From positions 1 through 51,020 of IMG/VR virus record IMGVR_UViG_3300042566_000997: 51,020 bases of DNA. One strand, 5' to 3'. This DNA is from a virus. Made by a program: the position numbers and the translations under genes. Below, piece after piece: positions 13,860 to 20,432 of this stretch (positions are counted from its first letter, which is position 1; every line of letters starts with the position of its first letter). The notes under the pieces were generated by a model, which made no database searches, was not told the origin of the DNA, and saw only the letters and a program-made list of their open reading frames with translations.

Positions 13860-14107
13860 GCCCATGTATTAGGGGAGCCTGCTAAGAGCACACTTCATCC
13901 GTTAGGATTGCAGGTGGGAGAACCACCATCCATCCGAGAGACCGCATCGCCCTTGATGCCTGACCAACGTGCTGTGAACTCTCACGAGCATGGGCACCCT
14001 GTTGTCGGCTGGTAGGACAGCGCAGGGGTTTGTGACGTTGGACGCTCCGATGTGCTGACCTTTTGTCTCACCCTTGCGGGCGCGGTGGTCAGGAGAACCG
14101 CTATGTC
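13860..14107 (-). other. non-coding stretch with several hairpins; possible structured RNA
   Basis: No convincing gene here. GCCCATG (13860-13866) and CATGGGC (13989-13995) could close a domain of about 135 nt that holds a perfect GGTGG/CCACC hairpin (13913-13927). A second hairpin, CCCTG...CAGGG with inner TGTC/GACA, lies at about 13997-14027, and a third with GCGGT/ACCGC arms at about 14081-14100. It lies directly downstream of the small-RNA terminator. Strand is assumed from the neighbours. No tRNA cloverleaf could be fitted. Confidence 0.35.
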
Positions 14108-14218
14108 AAAAAGAACGAAGCCGGGGAGTTGATTGCAGCAACTCTACCCGGCTTCTGTATCAGTGTGTGTCTCACACTGGAAAAGCTTTAGTAAGAGTCA
14201 GTGCTGCAATCACCGACC
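14108..14218 (-). ncRNA. small RNA with three hairpins and intrinsic terminator
   Basis: Read leftward: hairpin 1 GTCGGT-loop-ACTGAC (14217-14197), hairpin 2 CAGTGTG-loop-CACACTG (14179-14161), hairpin 3 a 15-pair stem GAAGCCGGG/GAGTTG and partners (14155-14117) followed by TTCTTTTT (14115-14108), a good rho-independent terminator. The loop of hairpin 1 (GATTGCAGC) contains the exact complement of the hairpin 3 loop (CTGCAAT). A promoter with TTG, a 20-base spacer and TATGTTTG lies at 14252-14222. No start codon gives a plausible protein. The three hairpins, promoter and terminator support a discrete RNA of about 110 nt; its target is unknown. Confidence 0.65.
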
Positions 14219-14221
14219 CTG

Positions 14222-14252
14222 CAAACATAGTAACAGTTGTCTCCCAGCGCAA
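14222..14252 (-). promoter_or_regulatory. promoter TTG-N20-TATGTTTG
   Basis: Leftward TTG at 14250-14252 and TATGTTTG at 14222-14229 with 20 bases between, matching the Bacteroidota -33/-7 arrangement. It points at the small-RNA candidate. Confidence 0.65.
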
Positions 14253-14273
14253 CACCATCTTGAAAACTTTTGC

Positions 14274-14330
14274 TTACAGGTCCAGCAGTCTCTTGATGGC
14301 GTTGCGAAGGCATTGGAGTAGGCGGGCCAT
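14274..14330 (-). CDS. possible 18-aa peptide
   Basis: ATG 14328-14330 to TAA 14274-14276 encodes MARLLQCLRNAIKRLLDL, an amphipathic basic helix. It starts 2 bases after the upstream stop. Too short to be sure; could be chance. Confidence 0.25.
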   Translation of the reverse strand: MARLLQCLRNAIKRLLDL

Positions 14331-14332
14331 GT

Positions 14333-14593
14333 TTACTCGGTGTGGATGGCGATGAGGTTGGCCGCGAGTTGCAGCGCCTCCTCCTTGGTCAGGTAGGTAC
14401 GCATGATCGACCCGACGCGGAGGAGTTGGATGCTGTTGTTGGTGACTTCAATTTCGGTCGCCCCAATGAAGTCGTATTGAGCTGGCGTGGTCTTCATCCT
14501 GATGTGGTCCTTGCTGCTGACCACGGTTTCTGCCCGTGCAGCCTTTGCCTGAATCACGGCCTCGCGGATGCTGTTGATGGTGTCGTCGTTCAT
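14333..14593 (-). CDS. hypothetical protein (86 aa)
   Basis: Starts MNDDTINSIREAVIQAKAAR; mixed fold with a C-terminal helix (LTKEEALQLAANLIAIHTE). Its ATG follows the repeated A/C-rich leader AACACCCAAACAACC, shared with several genes in this block. Unknown function. Confidence 0.65.
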   Translation of the reverse strand: MNDDTINSIREAVIQAKAARAETVVSSKDHIRMKTTPAQYDFIGATEIEVTNNSIQLLRVGSIMRTYLTKEEALQLAANLIAIHTE

Positions 14594-14619
14594 GGTTGTT
14601 TGGGTGTTTAAGGTTGTGT

Positions 14620-14976
14620 TCAGGCTTTGAGGGTGTCCAGCAAATCACGGCCTTCGCCAACAATGTCGGCGAACTGTTCAGCCAACGTCGATGCACTGTA
14701 CGGCTGATCGTTATCGGCTGCGTTGATGATGTCGTGAAGGGCATCGGTGGCTTCTTTCAGCGCCCCCATCAGTGCATCGTAGTTGTTCCATCGGCGGGCA
14801 ATCTCTTGTAGCACCTCCTTGGTCTGCCAATCGTTCTGCCCCAGTTCGCTCACCACCTCGACCTTGTGGCCGAACTCCCCGCCAAGGAAGGTGTACGCAG
14901 TGAGCGGTGCAATGATCTCATCTTCCCACTTAGAGGCTTCTGCTACCTCTACGGTATCGAATTTCAGGTCGTTCAT
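14620..14976 (-). CDS. hypothetical protein (118 aa)
   Basis: ATG 14976, directly after the repeated AACACCCAAACAACC leader. Acidic protein with a central helix (EVLQEIARRWNNYDALMGAL) and C-terminal helical region ending RDLLDTLKA. No family recognised. Confidence 0.65.
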   Translation of the reverse strand: MNDLKFDTVEVAEASKWEDEIIAPLTAYTFLGGEFGHKVEVVSELGQNDWQTKEVLQEIARRWNNYDALMGALKEATDALHDIINAADNDQPYSASTLAEQFADIVGEGRDLLDTLKA

Positions 14977-14989
14977 GGTTGTTTGGGTG

Positions 14990-15169
14990 TTAGATGCGTC
15001 CTTGTTTCTCCAACTCACCGATGGTGGTGGGCTGGCGGTCCTCCAGTGCCTTGATGGCAGCTACGAGGCTCTTGTGTGTTGGTGACTCGGCGTATGACCC
15101 CTTGGTCCATAGGCTGTCAATCATTGAGTCAGAGTGTTGCAGCAGGGCGATGATCATTTGGTCGTTCAT
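14990..15169 (-). CDS. small hypothetical protein (59 aa)
   Basis: ATG 15169, overlapping the stop of the small membrane-protein gene as ATGA. Begins MNDQMIIALLQHSDSMIDSL and ends IGELEKQGRI. Helical, soluble, unknown. Confidence 0.6.
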   Translation of the reverse strand: MNDQMIIALLQHSDSMIDSLWTKGSYAESPTHKSLVAAIKALEDRQPTTIGELEKQGRI

Positions 15170-15261
15170 GGTTTGGTGTTGTTGGTGTTGTAACGGATAA
15201 TGGAGAGGAACAGGATGGCAGCGGCCATCGTTACGGCGTAACCGATGAAGATGATGTTCAT
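15166..15261 (-). CDS. single-span membrane peptide (31 aa)
   Basis: ATG 15259-15261, TGA 15166-15168. MNIIFIGYAVTMAAAILFLS is one hydrophobic helix followed by a polar Asn/Thr tail. It overlaps both neighbours by ATGA-type joins, which argues that it is translated. Confidence 0.5.
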   Translation of the reverse strand: MNIIFIGYAVTMAAAILFLSIIRYNTNNTKP

Positions 15262-15530
15262 GGCTTGGTTGCTTTGTCGATGGCTGCGCGCACCATGTGC
15301 ATGGCATACGCTGTTACGCGCATATCGCTGCTGCCTTGGTGCTTAATCGCGCCCTCCACGATTTCTTCCAGCGCCTCCAGCAACTCCGGGGCGGCAGCGA
15401 TGAGGCGGGCGTTGGCTTCGGCATCTTCGCCGAATGTTTCGCAAACGTCATTGTCCATTGCATCGTGGACGCCGTGTTGACCGTGCCATGCAATATACTT
15501 CCAAGGTCCGGGTGTGTGCTTCGTGTTCAT
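15258..15530 (-). CDS. phage protein of the HTPGPW / ANARLIAAAPELLEAL family
   Basis: 90 residues from ATG 15530 (MNTKHTPGPWKYIAWHG). The opening HTPGPW and the central EANARLIAAAPELLEALEEI are a well-known pair of motifs in small phage proteins of unknown function. The leader is AACACCAACACC. The neighbour at 15544-15858 shares the AAAPELL segment. Confidence 0.75.
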   Translation of the reverse strand: MNTKHTPGPWKYIAWHGQHGVHDAMDNDVCETFGEDAEANARLIAAAPELLEALEEIVEGAIKHQGSSDMRVTAYAMHMVRAAIDKATKP

Positions 15531-15543
15531 GGTGTTGGTGTTA

Positions 15544-15858
15544 TCAGCCAAACCGCTTTAGTTGGCTCAACAGGTATTCGATAGTCTCGTTCTTTGGCAG
15601 CGATTTATCGTCGATGCAGCGTTCGATTTCTCTCAATGTCAATCGAAGCGTATCCAGCAACTCCGGGGCGGCAGCATACAGCATCGCCTCATCACGTTCG
15701 GGGGCAAGGTGCGGGCTACCATCGGTTGGGTCGAGCGGTGTGCCATCTTCGATGAGAAGGTGGTAGGCGCCGATGCTGCCACGCACAAGTTCATCGCCAA
15801 GGACGTCAAGGATTCGGCTGGTGTTGGCTTCGTCGAGTTTGATTATCAGAGTGCTCAT
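15544..15858 (-). CDS. hypothetical protein with AAAPELL motif (104 aa)
   Basis: Starts MSTLIIKLDEANTSRILDVL. The segment AMLYAAAPELLDTLRLTLRE resembles the ANARLIAAAPELLEAL motif of the adjacent gene, suggesting shared ancestry of this part. ATG follows the leader AACACCCAAACAACC. Function unknown. Confidence 0.65.
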   Translation of the reverse strand: MSTLIIKLDEANTSRILDVLGDELVRGSIGAYHLLIEDGTPLDPTDGSPHLAPERDEAMLYAAAPELLDTLRLTLREIERCIDDKSLPKNETIEYLLSQLKRFG

Positions 15859-15881
15859 GGTTGTTTGGGTGTTATGCCCCC

Positions 15882-15907
15882 GGCCTATGTTGGCCGGGGG
15901 CGGTGTC
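15882..15907 (-). other. strong intergenic hairpin without U-run
   Basis: GCCCCCGGCC, 6-base loop, GGCCGGGGGC: a 10-bp perfect stem in the gap between the DUF932 gene and the next leftward gene. No T-run follows on the leftward strand, so it is more likely an RNA-stabilising, processing or attenuating structure than a standard terminator. Confidence 0.7.
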
Positions 15908-15931
15908 CGAATGTGTCCGAATGTGCCTGAA

Positions 15932-16816
15932 TCAGGCGAACGTGTACTGCTTAGCGGTGTTCTTCTCGATCCACGCCATCACTTCGTCGAAGGCGATGAG
16001 GTTGAGGTCATACCCTGCGCCATCCATCACATACTGCTCCTTGCTGGACGCGGGGGCTGCAACGTGGTTGGTGTAGCGGGTGATGCCATTGAAGAAGCCC
16101 CACAGCGTCACCCCTTGGTCATGCAGCTCCCTCTCGATACTGTTGTTGAGCGAGATGAGTTGGTTCTTGCGCTTGGCGGACACTTCGTCCTTGGGGTCGA
16201 GGCCGAAACCCTTCTTGAAGATGCCGTTGAGCATGATACGTGCAACGTCCTCGGTCAGCTTCACATCGGCCATGCGGCTGAAGTTGTCCATCAGCCTTTG
16301 GTCACCGTTGATGGTCTGCTGGATGGCCCTGACCGCCTGTCGGATGCGCTCTGCTGCGCTCTCGGTGTGTCGGTACTTGGTCATCGCCCCGTCCTTGTAG
16401 GCCATGTGGAACGTGTTGATGCACACGGTGTTGATGTTGGTGGAGCCGAACCCGATGGCCGTGCTGCCGTTGTGGCTGTTGAGGCAGGTGATGAAACGCT
16501 TGAGCGGGGAGCGACCGATGATAATGTCAGGCAACGATGCTTGCATATACACCTTGCCACCTGCGTCAAACATCCCGCCCTTGCTCGCCTCAATCCCAAT
16601 TTCAGAACAGGCGTCGATGATGGTCTCGGCCATCTCGTAGTTTTGGTATGGGACGTAGCGGGTGCCGACCGTGCCAAGGTGGGCGCTGCTGTCGTTGCGG
16701 AAGATGCCGTAGCTGTTGGTCTTCTGACCATCGGGGCCGTACAGGGGCAGCTTGTTGACCGTCCAGTTAAGGCCGGTCTTTTCGAGAAGGTCGAAGGTCT
16801 GTTCTTGAGTGCTCAT
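15932..16816 (-). CDS. DUF932 family protein
   Basis: 294 residues, normal for DUF932 (also called the phage/plasmid-like protein family, TIGR03299). Visible family features are the opening with ... SYGIFRNDSSAHLGTVGTRY, VPYQNYEMAETIIDACSE, GGKVYMQASLP, the central region ..TNINTVCINTFHMAYKD.., and the C-terminal WGFFNGITRYTNH. DUF932 proteins occur widely in phages and plasmids; the role is not established, though they cluster with early or anti-host genes. It has its own TACCTTTG promoter about 60 bases upstream of ATG 16816. A strong hairpin follows its stop. Confidence 0.85.
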   Translation of the reverse strand: MSTQEQTFDLLEKTGLNWTVNKLPLYGPDGQKTNSYGIFRNDSSAHLGTVGTRYVPYQNYEMAETIIDACSEIGIEASKGGMFDAGGKVYMQASLPDIIIGRSPLKRFITCLNSHNGSTAIGFGSTNINTVCINTFHMAYKDGAMTKYRHTESAAERIRQAVRAIQQTINGDQRLMDNFSRMADVKLTEDVARIMLNGIFKKGFGLDPKDEVSAKRKNQLISLNNSIERELHDQGVTLWGFFNGITRYTNHVAAPASSKEQYVMDGAGYDLNLIAFDEVMAWIEKNTAKQYTFA

Positions 16817-16877
16817 AGTACTACAGGTGTTGGTTTATTTGAGCGTTGAGGATGCGCTCCCCCCGTTGAATGAGTTG

Positions 16878-16885
16878 CAAAGGTA
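16878..16885 (-). promoter_or_regulatory. -7 box TACCTTTG for DUF932 gene
   Basis: Leftward TAnnTTTG box about 62 bases upstream of ATG 16816; here a normal leader is present, unlike the leaderless cases. Confidence 0.5.
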
Positions 16886-16925
16886 AATGAAAGAAGTGAA
16901 TCCCGCAAGCAAAAGTTACGAACAA

Positions 16926-17090
16926 TCAGCGATGCCTCTTGCTCATAATGCGCTTGGCCTTGCGACATGATGTGAACTTCTTCTTCTTCTTGCTGACGCC
17001 GTAGGTATGGCGGCGCTTACCGGGGTCGGACTCGGCGTGGATGTCGGGTGCGCTGATGAGCAGGGCGAGGGCGAGGAACAGGTACTTCAT
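16926..17090 (-). CDS. secreted basic peptide (54 aa)
   Basis: ATG 17088-17090, TGA 16926-16928. MKYLFLALALLISAPDIHAE is a textbook signal peptide with AxA-like cleavage after HA. The mature 35 residues are strongly basic (SKKKKKFTSCRKAKRIMSKR). Leader contains AACCCAAACACC before the ATG. A small exported cationic peptide might act on the envelope or bind periplasmic nucleic acid; this is inference. Confidence 0.6.
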   Translation of the reverse strand: MKYLFLALALLISAPDIHAESDPGKRRHTYGVSKKKKKFTSCRKAKRIMSKRHR

Positions 17091-17111
17091 GGTGTTTGGG
17101 TTGTTTGGTTG

Positions 17112-17213
17112 TTATTGTAGCAGGAGGCTGATGGTTATCTTGCAGATGCCGTATGCCACCATGATGGCGGCGAGGGTGAACCCGATGTTGATCAGGCAGC
17201 GTTCGTGTTTCAT
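17112..17213 (-). CDS. single-span membrane peptide (33 aa)
   Basis: ATG 17211-17213, TAA 17112-17114. MKHERCLINIGFTLAAIMVA continues into YGICKITISLLLQ, one long hydrophobic helix. Overlap-free but tightly placed between its neighbours. Confidence 0.5.
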   Translation of the reverse strand: MKHERCLINIGFTLAAIMVAYGICKITISLLLQ

Positions 17214-17223
17214 GGGCTGGTGG

Positions 17224-17649
17224 TCACTCTTTGCCTTGTGGGGCGAGGTCAGGGTGTAGTTCGTACAGCCGCTGGATTTCGAGGTTGTTCAGCACGTTGT
17301 CGCGGATGGCGATGCGTGCCTCATTCTCGCTCAGGTCATCGATGGCGATGGACTCGTAGCTGTAGCCATCGTGGTAGTATGACATCTCGCCCAGCTCCAT
17401 GACGACATCCCACTCGATGGTGTTCCGCTCTTCGTCGCAGCTTATCATCTGCTGCACTGCTGTCCCCCACTCGTTGTAGGTGTGGTTGTCGCTCTCTTTG
17501 TAGCAGTCATCGAGCAGGGCCTTGCTCTCTTGCTCACGGGGGCCGTACGATGCCCTGATGGCGATCTTGGTGCGGCCACGGAACAGGCCGCTGCCTTGTG
17601 CTTGGTAGCCGTTGGTGCTGCCGAAGAGGATGTAGGTGGTGTTCTTCAT
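17224..17649 (-). CDS. hypothetical protein (141 aa)
   Basis: Starts MKNTTYILFGSTNGYQAQGS. Contains a beta-rich first half and a helical second half (SENEARIAIRDNVLNNLEIQ). No motif of known function. ATG preceded by an AACACTAAACCAACAACA leader. Confidence 0.65.
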   Translation of the reverse strand: MKNTTYILFGSTNGYQAQGSGLFRGRTKIAIRASYGPREQESKALLDDCYKESDNHTYNEWGTAVQQMISCDEERNTIEWDVVMELGEMSYYHDGYSYESIAIDDLSENEARIAIRDNVLNNLEIQRLYELHPDLAPQGKE

Positions 17650-17659
17650 TGTTGTTGGT

Positions 17660-17944
17660 TTAGTGTTGTTCTAAAATCATGTACTCCGTGGCAAGCGAAG
17701 GCTTTCCGCTGAAGGTGGTCCCGACTTGCACGGGTGTAGCCACATACCTACAGTTGTGCTTGTCGCAGATGATCTTGATTGCTTCTGCCGTCTCGGCAGA
17801 GCCGTAGTTCGTTGTCGTAATCGTTGGATAGCAGGGGGTGCCAGCTACGTTGCGCGTTTGCCGCACGGTCCAATGGTGTACGTTGGGGTTAACGGTTGCG
17901 GCGATCTCCAAGGCTGCTTGCATTGTTTTTGTTGCGTGTTCCAT
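17660..17944 (-). CDS. hypothetical protein (94 aa)
   Basis: MEHATKTMQAALEIAATVNP opens a helical part followed by a beta-rich Thr-rich stretch (YPTITTTNYGSAETAEAIKI) and a second alpha/beta unit. Unknown function; leader AAACCCCAAACATC. Confidence 0.65.
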   Translation of the reverse strand: MEHATKTMQAALEIAATVNPNVHHWTVRQTRNVAGTPCYPTITTTNYGSAETAEAIKIICDKHNCRYVATPVQVGTTFSGKPSLATEYMILEQH

Positions 17945-17956
17945 GATGTTTGGGGT

Positions 17957-18661
17957 TTAGAGTTGTTCGTAGTCGGTAACGATGGCGCAGAGTTCGTCGT
18001 ATTGGTCTTCTGTCAACTTGCGCTTGTCTTTGTTCTGCAATTCGCACAGGATGGTCTGCACACGCTCAAGCAGCTCACCCATCACTTGTGCCTGAATTGC
18101 ACGCCGGGTCGATAGCTTGGACATGACTATCTCTTGGCGCACTTTGGCAATGTCATCGATGGATGCATACTTGCCGTGTTCAGCTACGCTCTTGGCAATT
18201 ATGCTGACATCCAATACACCATCGACGATGTCTTGTAGACGCTTGATGGCATCATGTTGCATCTCCAGTTTTGAGTCGATGTCTTCAATGGCCGTGACCA
18301 TCTCCGTGTCCACGCCATTTAGCCGGTTTACCCTGTCATGCAGTTCGGTGAAGTACAGGTAGTCCGACAGGTCGAGGTCTGTCAAGGCTGACGATATGGA
18401 GTCATCGACGTAGCTCTGCATATCCAACTCGGTACACAGGGCATCGAGACCGTTGCCATTCTTGACGTAGTCGCTCAACTCATTGTTGAAGTCATCTTGC
18501 GTGACGTAGCCATCCAATGCGCCCTTCTCAAGGTAGTCTTCGGGGTCGAACATGACACGGGCATCGGCCAATTCCTGCTCCACATCTGCAAGGCGCAGGG
18601 TCAGTTTGGCTATCTGAACCTTGTTGTCAGATATGAAGATGCGCTTTATCCAATTCTTCAT
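17957..18661 (-). CDS. long coiled-coil protein (234 aa)
   Basis: ATG 18661 (MKNWIKRIFISDNKVQIAKL), directly after the AACACCCAAACACC leader. Nearly all helical and acidic, with repeated Asp-rich turns (LSDYVKNGNGLDALC; DDSISSALTDLDLSDYLYFT) and heptad patterns (IEDIDSKLEMQHDAIKRLQD). Similar architecture to phage coiled-coil early proteins; function unknown. Confidence 0.7.
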   Translation of the reverse strand: MKNWIKRIFISDNKVQIAKLTLRLADVEQELADARVMFDPEDYLEKGALDGYVTQDDFNNELSDYVKNGNGLDALCTELDMQSYVDDSISSALTDLDLSDYLYFTELHDRVNRLNGVDTEMVTAIEDIDSKLEMQHDAIKRLQDIVDGVLDVSIIAKSVAEHGKYASIDDIAKVRQEIVMSKLSTRRAIQAQVMGELLERVQTILCELQNKDKRKLTEDQYDELCAIVTDYEQL

Positions 18662-18677
18662 GGTGTTTGGGTGTTTG

Positions 18678-19160
18678 TTACCAGCTTGAGTGATAGTAGT
18701 ACACTTCTTCTCCCTCGTCCAAGATGTCGTGAAGCGCATCGTATGTACGCTCAATCTCATCGAGGTAATATTGGTCGTAGTCTTGGCTGCCGAAGAAGCA
18801 CCCGCTTTGGGTAGGCAGAATGTCTTCAATGTCTTGGTCGTTGAGTATCTTCCCGTCCTCAACGATGGCCGTCTCAATCACTTCTTTGCACAGGGCCAAC
18901 AGGCTTTGAAGTTGGGATGTGTCCACGCGGTACTCCCCGCAGTCATCGTTCCCATCTTGCACGTTGTCAACGAACCACTTGTGTATGCAGTTGACCTTGC
19001 GCCATTCGATCACCTCTTCGATGACGTATGACACCCTCTTGGGGTCTATCCTCCGATACGGCTTGCCGTTCAGTGTGACACTTATTTGAACGTTGTCATC
19101 GCCCTTGTAGTCCCAGTGCTTGACGTAGGTGCGGCGGGTGAGGTACATATCGAGTCCCAT
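18678..19160 (-). CDS. MGLDMYL-type phage protein (160 aa)
   Basis: ATG 19160 gives MGLDMYLTRRTYVKHWDYKG. The MGLDMYL opening is characteristic of a widespread phage/bacterial protein family of unknown function, usually 130-200 residues with a central W and C-terminal acidic Tyr-rich end, as here (EEVYYYHSSW). The central W-R-K-x-N-x-I-H-x-W-F block (EWRKVNCIHKWFVDNVQDG) also fits. Leader is A/C-rich. Confidence 0.75.
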   Translation of the reverse strand: MGLDMYLTRRTYVKHWDYKGDDNVQISVTLNGKPYRRIDPKRVSYVIEEVIEWRKVNCIHKWFVDNVQDGNDDCGEYRVDTSQLQSLLALCKEVIETAIVEDGKILNDQDIEDILPTQSGCFFGSQDYDQYYLDEIERTYDALHDILDEGEEVYYYHSSW

Positions 19161-19173
19161 GGTCGTGTTGGTT

Positions 19174-19521
19174 TTAGATGGTTTTGTTACAGTTGGCACA
19201 GAATGCGTAGTCCTCCACTTGTTCATTGGTACAGGCAGCAACAGGTCGCCACCCGTTGTTGCTCTTGGTGCTCACTGCATAGGCGAGGTTGTAGAACTCC
19301 GACCGTGCACACTTGCTGCATAGGCATTCGGAGTCGTCCATCCACAGCACAAGGCTGTACCCACCGAATGCCTTGTCAGAGGCACGGATGACAGCTTTGA
19401 GGTCCGCCACGGTGCGTATCTTGTCTGTCCAATACGCCATGTTGCGGCGCACGGGCTTGTCGAAGTTGTTGCTGCGGTACAGGTGACCGTCAACTTCTGA
19501 TATCCAAAGTTCGTTGCTCAT
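19174..19521 (-). CDS. zinc-ribbon-like protein (115 aa)
   Basis: Two CxxC knuckles: CLCSKC in the middle (about residues 66-71) and CANCNK at the C-terminus. The first half is alpha/beta (LYRSNNFDKPVRRNMAYW). A zinc ribbon joining the two knuckles is likely. Function unknown. Confidence 0.65.
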   Translation of the reverse strand: MSNELWISEVDGHLYRSNNFDKPVRRNMAYWTDKIRTVADLKAVIRASDKAFGGYSLVLWMDDSECLCSKCARSEFYNLAYAVSTKSNNGWRPVAACTNEQVEDYAFCANCNKTI

Positions 19522-19541
19522 GGTGTTGTTGGTTTTACTTG

Positions 19542-19895
19542 TCAGTACAGTTCCTTTGCCATGCGCTGGAGTTCGTTGTGCAGTCGGAGGCGTTTCTGCG
19601 CTACCTCTTCTTCTTTTAGGCGGGCCTTCTCAAGGATGACAGCAGCCTCTCGGTGCGCTGCGTTAGTAATGCGCTGAGACTCGTCATTCGCGCTCTTACG
19701 CACCACCATCGCCCACTCTCTTGGTGAGTGTTCGGGGAAGACATCTGAGCGCAGGTCTCGCTCAATATCATATCTGATTGAGTTGAGCCACGGGCGGAGG
19801 TAGGTGTTCTCCGGAAGAGATGCGATGAACGCTTCAAACGCTGCGAGTTCTTCTTGCTTTGTCATGGGTTGCTGAGGTTTCTGAAGGTTAATCAT
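19542..19895 (-). CDS. hypothetical protein (117 aa) after first 19-bp motif
   Basis: ATG 19895 is chosen because the 19-bp motif copy at 19907-19925 ends the leader 11 bases before it; an ATG at 19865 is an alternative. N-terminal helical region (TKQEELAAFEAFIASLPENT), C-terminal long charged coiled coil (AAVILEKARLKEEEVAQKRL). Unknown function. Confidence 0.65.
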   Translation of the reverse strand: MINLQKPQQPMTKQEELAAFEAFIASLPENTYLRPWLNSIRYDIERDLRSDVFPEHSPREWAMVVRKSANDESQRITNAAHREAAVILEKARLKEEEVAQKRLRLHNELQRMAKELY

Positions 19896-19932
19896 GGTCT
19901 GTTTGCTTAGTTGATTATCCACTAACGGCTGG

Positions 19933-20133
19933 TTACAGATACAGGGAGCTACGCATGTCATCCTGAGCGTCACAGGCGGCGAGGAACAGTTCTTCTTCGT
20001 CCATGTTGGCGAGGTGTCGTCGGGTAATTACCCCGTCTTCACTTGCGATGGTGCGCAGTTCGCAGTTGTACGTGAAGTACAGGTCGAGCACTTCCTTGGC
20101 TTCTTTCGCGGTGGTGATTTCGCTGTTGATCAT
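19933..20133 (-). CDS. small hypothetical protein (66 aa)
   Basis: MINSEITTAKEAKEVLDLYF continues into a compact alpha-helical protein ending CDAQDDMRSSLYL. A 19-bp motif copy (20140-20158) lies 6 bases before the ATG. Unknown function. Confidence 0.6.
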   Translation of the reverse strand: MINSEITTAKEAKEVLDLYFTYNCELRTIASEDGVITRRHLANMDEEELFLAACDAQDDMRSSLYL

Positions 20134-20154
20134 GGGTCGTTAGTTGATTATCCA

Positions 20155-20394
20155 CTAAGCGTTTTGCTTGGGGTTGTGGTGGGTGAATGTGACCGTGCCT
20201 GAATCTTCATCTATCTCCACGGGCATTTTCCCGCTCAACAGGTCAGTGGCGCACTCTTTGGTGAGGCCGTAGCCATCTATGAACAGGTCGAGCATACGCT
20301 TGCGGTCGCTCTTGAACTTGTATCCTTGCTGTGCCCACCGAAGGATGCCGGGGGTATGCATAAGTGAGGTCGAGGTGAGGCGGATGGTTCTCAT
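20155..20394 (-). CDS. small basic protein (79 aa), start codon inside a palindrome
   Basis: MRTIRLTSTSLMHTPGILRW opens a basic alpha/beta protein ending GTVTFTHHNPKQNA. The start codon is part of CATCTTTAGATG (20392-20403), a 5-bp-arm palindrome, so the mRNA start could fold over itself. Its stop TAG is inside the 19-bp motif copy at 20140-20158. No family recognised. Confidence 0.6.
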   Translation of the reverse strand: MRTIRLTSTSLMHTPGILRWAQQGYKFKSDRKRMLDLFIDGYGLTKECATDLLSGKMPVEIDEDSGTVTFTHHNPKQNA

Positions 20395-20432
20395 CTTTAG
20401 ATGGTTTTGCTTAGTTGATTATCTACTAACGG

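Noticed and set aside
13860-14100. tRNA gene in the non-coding gap
   Set aside because: No combination of acceptor, anticodon and TTC-loop arms could be fitted on either strand.
15773-16849. Long open frame on the + strand (358 codons) opposite the DUF932 gene
   Set aside because: It is antisense to a well-supported family member, rich in Val/Leu/His/Gly shadow composition and has no promoter or leader.
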